NCBI RefSeq assembly: GCF_023544465.1 | Contig: NZ_JALPVL010000007.1 | Location: 186,001 to 250,000 of the forward strand | From: Paractinoplanes maris | GTDB lineage: Bacteria; Actinomycetota; Actinomycetes; Mycobacteriales; Micromonosporaceae | Length of the DNA stretch: 64,000 bases | Reading direction: 5' to 3' | Shown: positions 1 through 7,086 of the stretch, piece by piece | Numbering within the stretch: position 1 is the stretch's first letter | Layout of the letters: the number at the start of each line of letters is the position of its first letter | Translations under genes and position numbers: made by a program | Notes under the pieces: model-generated | Told to the model about the DNA's origin: nothing | The model's database searches: none | What the model saw: only the letters and a program-made list of their open reading frames with translations

Positions 1-43
1 ATGTGCAGACCGTGAAGCACGCCGTACGGGAAGGACGTTCGTC

Positions 44-403
44 ATGACCAACTCGGAGACCCCCACCGATCCGGAGCAACTGCGCGCCGAGATCGAGCAG
101 ACCCGCGCCGAGCTCGGTGAGACGGTGCAGGAGCTCGCGGCCAAGACCGACGTCAAGGCGCGCGCCAAGCAGGCCATCGGCGACACCCGCGCGCGGGTGG
201 GCCAGAAGGTGAGCGGCCTCAAGCACCAGGCCGGGCAGGCCACCGGCGCAGTCGCCGAGCGCGCGTCGACGGCCAAGCGGCAGCTGGCCGAGTCCGACCT
301 TCCCGCCCCCCTGCGCCGGCCGTTGCCGCTGGCCGCCATCGGCGCGGCCGTCGCCGCCGCGCTTGTCGTCATCGTTGTCGTGACCCGTCGGAGGTCGTCA
401 TGA
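44..403 (+). CDS. DUF3618 family membrane-anchored protein
   Basis: A small protein of 119 residues. Residues 10-35 (PEQLRAEIEQTRAELGETV) are the DUF3618 signature, a charged amphipathic helix. A Lys/Ala-rich helical stretch follows, then one C-terminal transmembrane helix at about 94-113 and a short RRRSS tail, so most of the protein should face the cytoplasm. A GGAAGG-like ribosome site lies about 8 bases before the ATG. The stop overlaps the next start (ATGA), so the two are translationally coupled. In actinobacteria this family usually sits next to DUF4235 and holin-like (DUF1469) genes; a partner may lie before the window start. The function is unknown, probably envelope-related. The family call is secure. 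Confidence 0.85.
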   Translation: MTNSETPTDPEQLRAEIEQTRAELGETVQELAAKTDVKARAKQAIGDTRARVGQKVSGLKHQAGQATGAVAERASTAKRQLAESDLPAPLRRPLPLAAIGAAVAAALVVIVVVTRRRSS

Positions 404-672
404 GCAGCAAAGCAGCGAAGATCGCGTACAAGCCTGTCGGTTTGCTCCTCGGCGCGGGCGCCGGTGTCGTCTCCGGTCTGGTCTTCAAGCAGGTGTGGAA
501 GGTCGCCGGCCACGACGACGACGCGCCGAACGCCACCGACGAGGATCGCGGCTGGACCGAGATCCTGCTCGCCGCGGCGATCCAGGGCGCGATCTTCGCG
601 GTCGTGAAGGCCGCGGTCGACCGGGCCGGCGCCGCGGGTGTTCGCAAAGCCACCGGCCAGTGGCCGGCGTAA
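400..672 (+). CDS. DUF4235 family small membrane protein
   Basis: A protein of 90 residues with two hydrophobic helices (about 12-33 and 55-76) separated by an acidic loop (HDDDAPNATDEDRGW). The start with KIAYKPVG, the GLVFKQVWK motif and the ending RKATGQWP are typical of DUF4235. The ATG overlaps the stop of the DUF3618 gene by four bases. The biochemical role is unknown. Conserved pairing with DUF3618 suggests the two act together in the envelope, which is inference. Confidence 0.85.
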   Translation: MSSKAAKIAYKPVGLLLGAGAGVVSGLVFKQVWKVAGHDDDAPNATDEDRGWTEILLAAAIQGAIFAVVKAAVDRAGAAGVRKATGQWPA

Positions 673-708
673 ACAGCTCAGCAAACGCTGCAACGTAAGG
701 AGAAATAC

Positions 709-1014
709 ATGAGGGTCATCAAACTCGCTGCCGGCCTGGCGGTCGGTTACGTGCTCGGCAGCCGCGCCGGTCGGGAGAAGTACGAGCAGATCGTCGCCAC
801 GGCCCGCAAGGTGCAGGGCAGCCCGACCGTGACGCAGGCGCAACAGAAAGCCAAGGCCATGCTCGGCACCGAGTCGGAGTCGCGTCCCGCCCGCACCGAT
901 CCGGCGCCGTCACCCGCGCCCGAGGCCTCCGTGACCGCTCTCCCCCGGCCGCCTCGCCGCCAGCCCAAGACCACGCCCGCGAAGCCGGCCGCATCCGTCG
1001 ACCCGCTGGCCTGA
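709..1014 (+). CDS. YtxH-like small membrane protein
   Basis: A protein of 101 residues. It starts with a Gly-rich hydrophobic segment (about 4-20, LAAGLAVGYVLGSRAGREKYE), the usual start of YtxH-type proteins in actinobacteria, followed by a helical region and a Pro/Ala/Arg-rich disordered tail from about residue 60. AAGGAG lies seven bases before the ATG and fixes the start. It is the third gene of the DUF3618-DUF4235 group, 36 bases after the previous stop, and a strong hairpin follows it. The function is unknown. Confidence 0.75.
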   Translation: MRVIKLAAGLAVGYVLGSRAGREKYEQIVATARKVQGSPTVTQAQQKAKAMLGTESESRPARTDPAPSPAPEASVTALPRPPRRQPKTTPAKPAASVDPLA

Positions 1015-1052
1015 GAATCCCGGCGTAGGCCGCCGGCGAAGCCCGCAACGCA

Positions 1053-1088
1053 GCCGAGGCCGAAGTGACGTGTCGCTTCGGCCTCGGC
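1053..1088 (+). terminator. Rho-independent-like hairpin after the DUF3618 operon
   Basis: A perfect 13-bp stem (GCCGAGGCCGAAG pairing with CTTCGGCCTCGGC) around a 10-base loop lies 39 bases after the stop of the YtxH-like gene. It has no T run, as is common for actinobacterial terminators. Confidence 0.6.
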
Positions 1089-1157
1089 GGCACCCTGGAC
1101 GGATGACCTGAGGTGCGCCGACGCCGGTGATGGCGGCCCGTCTAGGCTCTGCTGACC

Positions 1158-1748
1158 ATGACAGCCAAGCCGTCATATCGGGACCGTAACCAGATGACGT
1201 TGCGCGAAGCGCTGGTCGCCGCGGCCCGAGACCTCACGGTGTCCGCGGGGTGGGACAACGTCCGGATGATCGACGTCGCCACGGCGGTCGGCGTCAGCCG
1301 CCAGACCGTCTACAACGAGTTCGGCGGGCGCTCCGGACTGGCCGAGGAGCTGGCGACCACCGAGATCCAGCGGTTCGCCACGGCCGTACGGAATGAATTG
1401 TTCGCACACGGCGGTGACGTCAGGCAAGCCGGCCGGGCCGCGATCGCGCACGTGCTGAACGAGGCGGCGGAGAATCCCCTGGTGTCCGGGATCCTCAGGA
1501 GCGATCGGGCCGGTGGGGCGGAGCTGCTGCCGTACCTGAGCACTCGAGCCGACGTCATTCTGGCCGCGGCCGGGCAGATCATCGTCGAGTGGGCGTCAGT
1601 CCACCTGCCTCAGCTCGATGCCGCGGTCGTGAACGTGGGCGCTGATTCCATCGTCCGGCTCACCGTCAGCCACATCGTGTTGCCGGCCGACTCGCCCGAG
1701 GAGTCGGCCGACGCGCTGGCTGAGGTCTTCGTCCGCCTGCTGCGGTGA
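1158..1748 (+). CDS. TetR family transcriptional regulator
   Basis: A protein of 196 residues. The N-terminal domain carries the TetR helix-turn-helix: residues 10-32 are helix 1 (TLREALVAAARDLTVSAGWD) and 35-55 the recognition part (DVATAVGVSRQTVYNEFGGR). The C-terminal 130 residues form an all-helical ligand/dimer domain of unknown specificity. The gene precedes the alkane hydroxylase in the same direction, with a 359-base gap holding a CTTGACA inverted repeat. It is therefore a candidate local regulator of alkB and of itself, sensing a hydrophobic compound. This link is inferred from position only. Confidence 0.85.
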   Translation: MTAKPSYRDRNQMTLREALVAAARDLTVSAGWDNVRMIDVATAVGVSRQTVYNEFGGRSGLAEELATTEIQRFATAVRNELFAHGGDVRQAGRAAIAHVLNEAAENPLVSGILRSDRAGGAELLPYLSTRADVILAAAGQIIVEWASVHLPQLDAAVVNVGADSIVRLTVSHIVLPADSPEESADALAEVFVRLLR

Positions 1749-2107
1749 GTTCTTCAGTGCGGCCGCATCCCGGCCTCCACTGTGCCCCGTCGACCGGCGG
1801 CCTTCTCTCGTCTCACCGAACTTGACAAAGGCCATGCGCGTGTCAAGCTGAAGACCTACGGTATCCCGCCCGGCCGCTACCCCTGCGCCGGAGGCGATAC
1901 CGCGGCGAGCAACCGCGCATCGGCAGTCTCCGCCCCCGAATCCGCCGTTGCGCGGCCTGTTTCCGGAACCGCCAAATCCGGAGACGGGAGCCGCCGGTGC
2001 GTTTCGCCCTCCCCCGGGCGACGCGTGCCGGCGGCTCGCTACCGCCTTCCTCGGTCCTTCATCGGCATACACATCGAAGCTTGACACGGAAGGCTGGAAT
2101 GTAAAGC
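1749..2107. other. Intergenic region between tetR and alkB
   Basis: No convincing coding region was seen in these 359 bases; a 100-codon open stretch here lacks a ribosome site and protein-like composition. It contains the CTTGACA inverted repeat at 1821-1847 and another CTTGACA at 2080-2086. The latter lies about 22 bases before the alkB ATG, rather close for a -35 box. Confidence 0.5.
1821..1847. promoter_or_regulatory. Candidate operator: CTTGACA inverted repeat
   Basis: CTTGACA (1821-1827) and TGTCAAG (1841-1847) form a perfect 7-bp inverted repeat with a 13-base spacer. A third copy of CTTGACA occurs at 2080-2086 just before alkB. Spacing and position between tetR and alkB suggest a regulator-binding site. 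TTGACA also resembles a -35 hexamer, so a promoter reading is equally possible. Confidence 0.4.
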
Positions 2108-3322
2108 ATGGACGCCACCGCCCCGCTGTGGCACGACACCAAGCGCCCCCTCTGGCCGCTCGCCCTGGTCGTCCCGGCGCTGCCCTTCGTGTCTCTGGTG
2201 CTGGCGACCCTCGTCACCGGCACCTGGGCGTGGTGGCTCACGCCGGTGGTCATCCTCGGTGTCATCCCGATGATCGATCTGCTGATCGGTGACGACCGCG
2301 CGAATCCGCCCGACGAGGCGGTGCCTGCCCTCCAAGCCTCCGCCTACTACCGCTGGATCACCTACCTGTTCCTGCCCGCTCAGTTCGCCGCGCTGGTGGT
2401 GACCGGCCTGGCCTGGGCCGACGATCCTGGACCGGTCGGCGGCGCCGGGCTCGTGCTGACCGCGGGGCTGGTCAACGGCATCGCCATCAACACCGCGCAC
2501 GAGCTGGGACACAAGCGGGAGCCGGTCGAGCAGTGGCTGTCCAAAATCGCGCTCGCCCCGACCGGGTACGGTCATTTCTTCGTCGAGCACAACCGCGGCC
2601 ACCACGTCCGCGTCGCCACCCCGGAGGATCCGGCGAGCTCCCGCCTCGGTGAGAGCTATTGGCGGTTCTGGCCCCGCACCGTCCTCGGAAGCCTGCGATC
2701 CGCGTGGCGATTGGAGACATCCCGACACCGGCTGCGCCGGCGCAGCCCGTGGACGTGGCGCAACAACATCCTCAACGCCTGGGCCATGACCGCCGTGCTG
2801 TATACCGCGCTGATCGTCGCGATCGGTCCCGCGGTGCTGCCTTTCCTGATGATCCAAGCCGTGGTGGGATTCTCCGTGCTGGAGGCGATCAATTACCTCG
2901 AGCATTACGGGCTCCGCCGGGCGCGCAACACCGCGGGCCGCTACGAGAAAGTCGACCCGCGGCACAGCTGGAACAGCGACCGGCTGACCACGAACGTCTT
3001 CCTGTTTCAGCTGCAGCGGCACAGTGACCACCACGCCAACCCGCAGCGGCGATACCAGACGTTGCGCAGTTTCGAGGTCTCCCCGCAGCTGCCGGCCGGA
3101 TACGCCACCATGCTGCTCGCCGCACTCGTTCCACCGGTGTGGCGGCGCATCATGGACAAGCGGGTCCTGGCCCATTACAACGGCGACATCGCACTCGCCA
3201 ACGCGGTTCCAGGCTATTCATGCGACATGCGGCCCCGTGCCGACGGGCATCGGCATCGACGACCGAGCCCGACTCGTACGCGGCGGAGGGCGCCGAGGTC
3301 ACCCGGAACCCGTACGTTGTAA
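2108..3322 (+). CDS. alkB: AlkB-type alkane 1-monooxygenase
   Basis: An integral-membrane di-iron hydroxylase that oxidises the terminal carbon of n-alkanes to 1-alkanols. The sequence shows all histidine boxes: HELGHK (about 131-136), EHNRGHH (about 160-166), NYLEHYG and LQRHSDHH (about 303-310), with the AlkB-specific VATPEDPASSRLGE after box 2. About six hydrophobic helices surround them. The family needs electrons from rubredoxin and rubredoxin reductase; neither is encoded nearby or fused. The last 35 residues after GDIALANAV are unusually Arg/Pro-rich and do not resemble the normal AlkB end, so a late frame change or drift is possible. The upstream TetR gene may control it. Confidence 0.92.
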   Translation: MDATAPLWHDTKRPLWPLALVVPALPFVSLVLATLVTGTWAWWLTPVVILGVIPMIDLLIGDDRANPPDEAVPALQASAYYRWITYLFLPAQFAALVVTGLAWADDPGPVGGAGLVLTAGLVNGIAINTAHELGHKREPVEQWLSKIALAPTGYGHFFVEHNRGHHVRVATPEDPASSRLGESYWRFWPRTVLGSLRSAWRLETSRHRLRRRSPWTWRNNILNAWAMTAVLYTALIVAIGPAVLPFLMIQAVVGFSVLEAINYLEHYGLRRARNTAGRYEKVDPRHSWNSDRLTTNVFLFQLQRHSDHHANPQRRYQTLRSFEVSPQLPAGYATMLLAALVPPVWRRIMDKRVLAHYNGDIALANAVPGYSCDMRPRADGHRHRRPSPTRTRRRAPRSPGTRTL

Positions 3323-3346
3323 CCACCCTGTTGCGAGGAGCGTGCC

Positions 3347-3736
3347 ATGTCCGTTGCGCTGATCACCGCCCGTTCCCGGTCCGATGTGGCGACGACGGTG
3401 CAGTTGCTCCAGGAGGCACTGCATCGACGTGGCATCACCGTCTTCGCCACCATCGACCACGCGGCCGGTGCTCGCAGCGCCGGTCTGGAGCTACCCGACG
3501 AGGTGGTCCTGGTATTCGGCAACCCGGCGGCCGGCACCCCGGTGATGCAAGCCGATCCCCGGGCCGGTATCGACCTGCCGTTGCGCCTGCTGGTGTGGTC
3601 GGAGGACGGCGGCACCCGGGTCGCGTTCCGCGATCCCCTGTCCCTGGCCGAGGACTTCTCACTGGCTGCGCAGACCCAGACCCTGCAGAAACTCCGCAGT
3701 GTGCTGGACGCGCTCGTCGCCGAGGTGGCCGGGTAA
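3347..3736 (+). CDS. DUF302 domain protein
   Basis: A protein of 129 residues fitting DUF302: an alpha/beta domain with LLQEALHRRGITVFATIDHAAGAR near the start, LPDEVVLVFGNPAAGTPVMQADP in the middle and the conserved IDLPLRLLVWSEDGGTRVAF strand. It has no signal peptide or membrane helix. GAGGAG lies nine bases before the ATG. It starts 24 bases after alkB and may share its transcript. The function of the family is not established. Confidence 0.85.
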   Translation: MSVALITARSRSDVATTVQLLQEALHRRGITVFATIDHAAGARSAGLELPDEVVLVFGNPAAGTPVMQADPRAGIDLPLRLLVWSEDGGTRVAFRDPLSLAEDFSLAAQTQTLQKLRSVLDALVAEVAG

Positions 3737-3788
3737 CCACCGGCGCGATCTCCAGGCTGAGCTTGTGCTCCAGAAGATTTCGGGTTCG

Positions 3789-3807
3789 CTGTTTATGACG
3801 TAAACAG
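3789..3807. promoter_or_regulatory. Inverted repeat CTGTTTA-N5-TAAACAG
   Basis: A perfect 7-bp inverted repeat with spacer TGACG lies 93 bases before the membrane protein gene at 3900. It looks like an operator for a dimeric regulator. GTTT at 3791 followed 15 bases later by GGGCAT also resembles an actinobacterial general-stress (SigB-type, GTTT...GGGTAT) promoter. Both readings are tentative. Confidence 0.35.
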
Positions 3808-3899
3808 GCGGGCATTCGCCGTGCCGTCGAGAGCTTGTATCGAGGCAAGCAAAACACGATCTTGACATCCGAGAACTGCTCCCGCCGATCGGAGATGTC

Positions 3900-4559
3900 G
3901 TGAGCCACACCCCCGAACCCCCTGACAACGGCCGTGATGAACGGCGTTCCGAGCCCACGACCAAGTCGGGCGACGGCGCCCGGGCCGCCGTCCTGTCCAC
4001 CCGGCGTTCCGTGGTGGCCCGCGAACAAGACCGTTACGGCGGCATCAAATGGGGATCGGCGTTCTTCGGCTGGCTGACTGCCACCGGCACCGCCGTCATC
4101 CTCACCGCGGTGCTCGTCGCGGCGGGTGCCGCGGTCGGCGTTTCCACGGGTACCGACGTCGACCAGGCGCAGGACCAGGCCTCGGACAACGCCGGCACCA
4201 TCGGCGTCGTCGGCGGCATCATCCTGCTCGCCGTCCTGCTCGTCGCCTACTACTGCGGCGGATACGTGGCCGGGCGGATGGCGCGTTTCAACGGGGTCAA
4301 GCAAGGCATCGCCGTGTGGGTGTGGGCGGTTGTCATCGCCGTGCTCGTCGCGGTCGCCGGTGCGGTGCTGGGCGACAAGTACGACGTTCTCGACAAGGTC
4401 GGCGGCTTCCCGCGCCTGCCGATCGGCGGCGACGCGACCACCGGCAGCATCATCGCCCTGGTCATCGCCGTGATCGCCGCGCTGGTCGGCGCGATCCTGG
4501 GCGGCCTGGCCGGGATGCGGTTCCACCGCAACGTCGACAAGGCCGGCCTCGGCCACTGA
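3900..4559 (+). CDS. Four-helix membrane protein of unknown function
   Basis: A protein of 219 residues beginning with GTG. The first 50 residues are hydrophilic. Then come four transmembrane helices: about 51-80, 98-122, 139-160 and 180-205, with YYCGGYVAGRMARFNGVKQG between helices 2 and 3 and GGLAGMRFHRN at the end. The third helical segment contains a Gly/Ala pattern typical of small packing membrane proteins. The domain resembles uncharacterised actinobacterial proteins encoded beside PRC-barrel stress proteins. I cannot assign a function. Confidence 0.75.
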   Translation: MSHTPEPPDNGRDERRSEPTTKSGDGARAAVLSTRRSVVAREQDRYGGIKWGSAFFGWLTATGTAVILTAVLVAAGAAVGVSTGTDVDQAQDQASDNAGTIGVVGGIILLAVLLVAYYCGGYVAGRMARFNGVKQGIAVWVWAVVIAVLVAVAGAVLGDKYDVLDKVGGFPRLPIGGDATTGSIIALVIAVIAALVGAILGGLAGMRFHRNVDKAGLGH

Positions 4560-4617
4560 GCGGCCACAGCACGTTTTTCGCACGACGCACGCCTGTGCAT
4601 TTCGAGAAAGGACCGTC

Positions 4618-5391
4618 ATGATCACCCAAAGCGACATTCAGCGGATCTACGGCATGGACGTCTACGCCACGGACGGTGACAAGATCGGCTCCGTCGGCCA
4701 GGTGTATCTCGACGACCAGAGCGGCGCGCCCGAATGGGTCACCGTCAAGACCGGCCTGTTCGGATCGAAAGAGTCCTTCGTCCCGCTGGACAAGGCCAGC
4801 CTCAACGGTGACCGGGTCGAGGTCGCGTTCGGCAAGGACCAGGTCAAGAACGCGCCGCGCATCGACACCGACGGCGACCTGAGCCCGGCCGAGGAGGATG
4901 AGCTGTACACCTATTACGGCCTGTCCTCCAGCAGCGGGCGCCTGGCCGGCAACACCGGCCACGACCGGACCACCGACGGCGACACCGGCCACGACACCTC
5001 CGGCCCGAACACCGATGACGCGATGACGCGCTCCGAGGAACGGCTCGTCGCGGACACCCGTACGGAGCAGGCCGGTAAGGCGCGGCTGCGCAAGTACGTG
5101 GTCACCGAGCAGCAGCAGGTCACCGTCCCGGTCACCCGCGAGCAAGCGACGCTCGAACGGGAGCCCATCACGGACGCCAACATCGACAGCGCCCTCGACG
5201 GTCCCGCGATCAGCGAGGAGGAGCACGAGGTCGACCTGCACGCCGAGCGCCCGGTGGTGGACACCGAGGCCGTGCCCGTCGAGCGGGTCCGGCTGGGCAA
5301 GGAGACGGTCCGCGACGAGGAGACGGTCGGCGGAGAGGTCCGTAAGGAGCAGATCGAGTTCGACGGCCCCGAGGGCCGCAACCGCTCCTGA
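4618..5391 (+). CDS. PRC-barrel and DUF2382 (YsnF/AvaK) stress protein
   Basis: A protein of 257 residues with two domains. Residues 1-85 form a PRC-barrel (IQRIYGMDVYATDGDKIGSV, then GAPEWVTVKTGLFGSKESFVPL). A Gly/Asp/Thr linker follows, then DUF2382 at about 135-255 (RSEERLVADTRTEQAGKARLRKYV, VTVPVTREQATLEREPI, EEEHEVDLHAERPVV). Family members are general-stress or cell-surface associated, but the mechanism is unknown. No signal peptide is present. AGAAAGGA precedes the ATG. It follows the four-helix membrane protein by 58 bases and is closed by a strong hairpin. Confidence 0.9.
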   Translation: MITQSDIQRIYGMDVYATDGDKIGSVGQVYLDDQSGAPEWVTVKTGLFGSKESFVPLDKASLNGDRVEVAFGKDQVKNAPRIDTDGDLSPAEEDELYTYYGLSSSSGRLAGNTGHDRTTDGDTGHDTSGPNTDDAMTRSEERLVADTRTEQAGKARLRKYVVTEQQQVTVPVTREQATLEREPITDANIDSALDGPAISEEEHEVDLHAERPVVDTEAVPVERVRLGKETVRDEETVGGEVRKEQIEFDGPEGRNRS

Positions 5392-5414
5392 TCCGCACAC
5401 ACCCGAGGGGGGTG

Positions 5415-5447
5415 AACGGGGACTACCGATCATCGGTGGCCCCCGTT
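5415..5447 (+). terminator. Rho-independent terminator
   Basis: A hairpin with outer stem AACGGGG/CCCCGTT and an inner CTACCGA/TCGGTGG stem (one mismatch between them, one wobble pair), loop TCA, followed by TTG. It lies 24 bases after the stop of the PRC-barrel gene. Confidence 0.7.
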
Positions 5448-5498
5448 TTGCGGCAACGGGTCAGCCCCGGTGCCGCGGCCGGCTGAGGACGGCCGGGA

Positions 5499-7040
5499 GT
5501 GTTCGTCCCGCCGTTGCGTACCGGATCTCAGTTCCCCCTGCCGGGGGTCGATAGGTCGATCGTGGCAAGCTCGGTGATCCGCAGGCTCTGGATCTGGTAC
5601 GGCGCCGTCAGTGTCGTTCTGACGCTCGTACGCGCCATCGTGCCCGAGCAATCGCCGGCCGCGACGTTTGTCACCTTCTGCTACCCGGTGCTGACGATCG
5701 CCGCTATCGGCCTCGGTATCCGGTTGAACCGGCCCGCACGCGTCCTGCCGTGGGCGCTTTTGCTGATCATGACCGTCGCCGGCGGGGCGGGCAACGTCGT
5801 CATGTCGGTCTACCTGTTCCATGGCCGGGTCCCGTTCCCGTCGCCGGCCGACGCCCTGTGGCTGGCCTGTTATCCGCTGCTGCTCGCCGGTTTGATGCTG
5901 CTGGTGGACGGACTGTCCTGGCGTCGCGACCGGGCCGGGATCCTCGACACGCTGATGGTCACCGGTGGTCTGGGCCTCGGGGTGTGGTTGTTGTTCCTGC
6001 GGGAGCTCATCGCACCGGCCATGCCGCTGGACGCCCGGCTGGTCGCCGTGGCCTACCCGCTGGCCGACCTGCTGCTGCTCGCCGGGGTCATCCGGATGTT
6101 CACCTCCTCGGCCCGGCGGGGGCCCGCCTTCTGGCAGCTCGTCGCCTCGCTCGGCATCCAGGGCCTCGCCCATGTCGGCTGGATCTGGCAGTTGTCACAC
6201 GGAACCAATCACAACGAGCTGGCCCCCGCGTTCGTGGCGAGCGCCCTTCTGCTCGGTGGCGCCGCACTGCACCCGTCGATGGCGAAGATCGGCAGCGAGG
6301 ACATCCGGCCCTCGGCCGGCGTCACCCCACACCGGGTTCTGCTGATCAGCTCGGCCTGCCTGCTCGCACCGATCCAGCTGATCATCAACGGCGTGCTGGC
6401 CGACGGCCACGTCGACTGGCTGGCCGCGTCCATCTGTTCCATCGCGGTGTTCCTCCTGCTGATCGTCCGCATCCTCGGGCTGATGCGCACGGTGCAGGAT
6501 CAGGCCGACAAGCTCGAGTCGATCGCCTACCTGGACGGGCTGACCGGGATCCCCAACCGCCGGGCGTGGGACACCGAGCTCGAGCGCCGATTGGCCATCA
6601 CGCGCCGCTCCGGGCAGACATTAGTGGTCGGCCTGATCGACCTCGACCACTTCAAGCGGTACAACGACCTCTTCGGTCATCCGGCCGGCGACGAGCTGTT
6701 GCGAACCGCCAGCTCCGCCTGGCAACAGCAGCTCAGAGCCGGCGACCTGATCGCTCGCTACGGCGGCGAGGAGTTCGGGCTCATCCTGCACTGCCGGCTG
6801 AAGGACGCGGCCATCGTCATGGATCGGCTCCGAGAGGTGACGCCCGCCGGTCAGACCTTTTCCGCGGGCCTCGCCCAATGGACCGGCGGTGAGTCGGCCG
6901 AGCAACTGACCGCACGAGCCGACGCGGCGCTCTACGGAGCCAAGCGCGACGGACGCGACCAGTTCTTCGTCGGCGGACACCCGTCACGCACCGACCTGCA
7001 GGCCGACTTCGTCGGCGGCACCCGCCCCGTCGCCCAGTAG
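5499..7040 (+). CDS. Membrane diguanylate cyclase (GGDEF)
   Basis: A protein of 513 residues. The N-terminal 320 residues contain about nine hydrophobic helices, a membrane sensor of unknown ligand. The C-terminal GGDEF domain (about 340-500) has the active-site motif GGEEF at 422-426 and DxxxFKxxND (DLDHFKRYNDLFGH), so it should make c-di-GMP from two GTP. RAGD five residues before GGEEF is a product-inhibition I-site. The GTG start at 5499 is uncertain; a GTG at 5562 (giving MASSVIRRLW) would remove an unusual leader. It stands 46 bases before the large kinase gene and may be co-transcribed. Confidence 0.9.
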   Translation: MFVPPLRTGSQFPLPGVDRSIVASSVIRRLWIWYGAVSVVLTLVRAIVPEQSPAATFVTFCYPVLTIAAIGLGIRLNRPARVLPWALLLIMTVAGGAGNVVMSVYLFHGRVPFPSPADALWLACYPLLLAGLMLLVDGLSWRRDRAGILDTLMVTGGLGLGVWLLFLRELIAPAMPLDARLVAVAYPLADLLLLAGVIRMFTSSARRGPAFWQLVASLGIQGLAHVGWIWQLSHGTNHNELAPAFVASALLLGGAALHPSMAKIGSEDIRPSAGVTPHRVLLISSACLLAPIQLIINGVLADGHVDWLAASICSIAVFLLLIVRILGLMRTVQDQADKLESIAYLDGLTGIPNRRAWDTELERRLAITRRSGQTLVVGLIDLDHFKRYNDLFGHPAGDELLRTASSAWQQQLRAGDLIARYGGEEFGLILHCRLKDAAIVMDRLREVTPAGQTFSAGLAQWTGGESAEQLTARADAALYGAKRDGRDQFFVGGHPSRTDLQADFVGGTRPVAQ

Positions 7041-7086
7041 GCCACCTGCAGGAATGGCCACGGCCTGGCGTGGGTAGCGTGACCTC

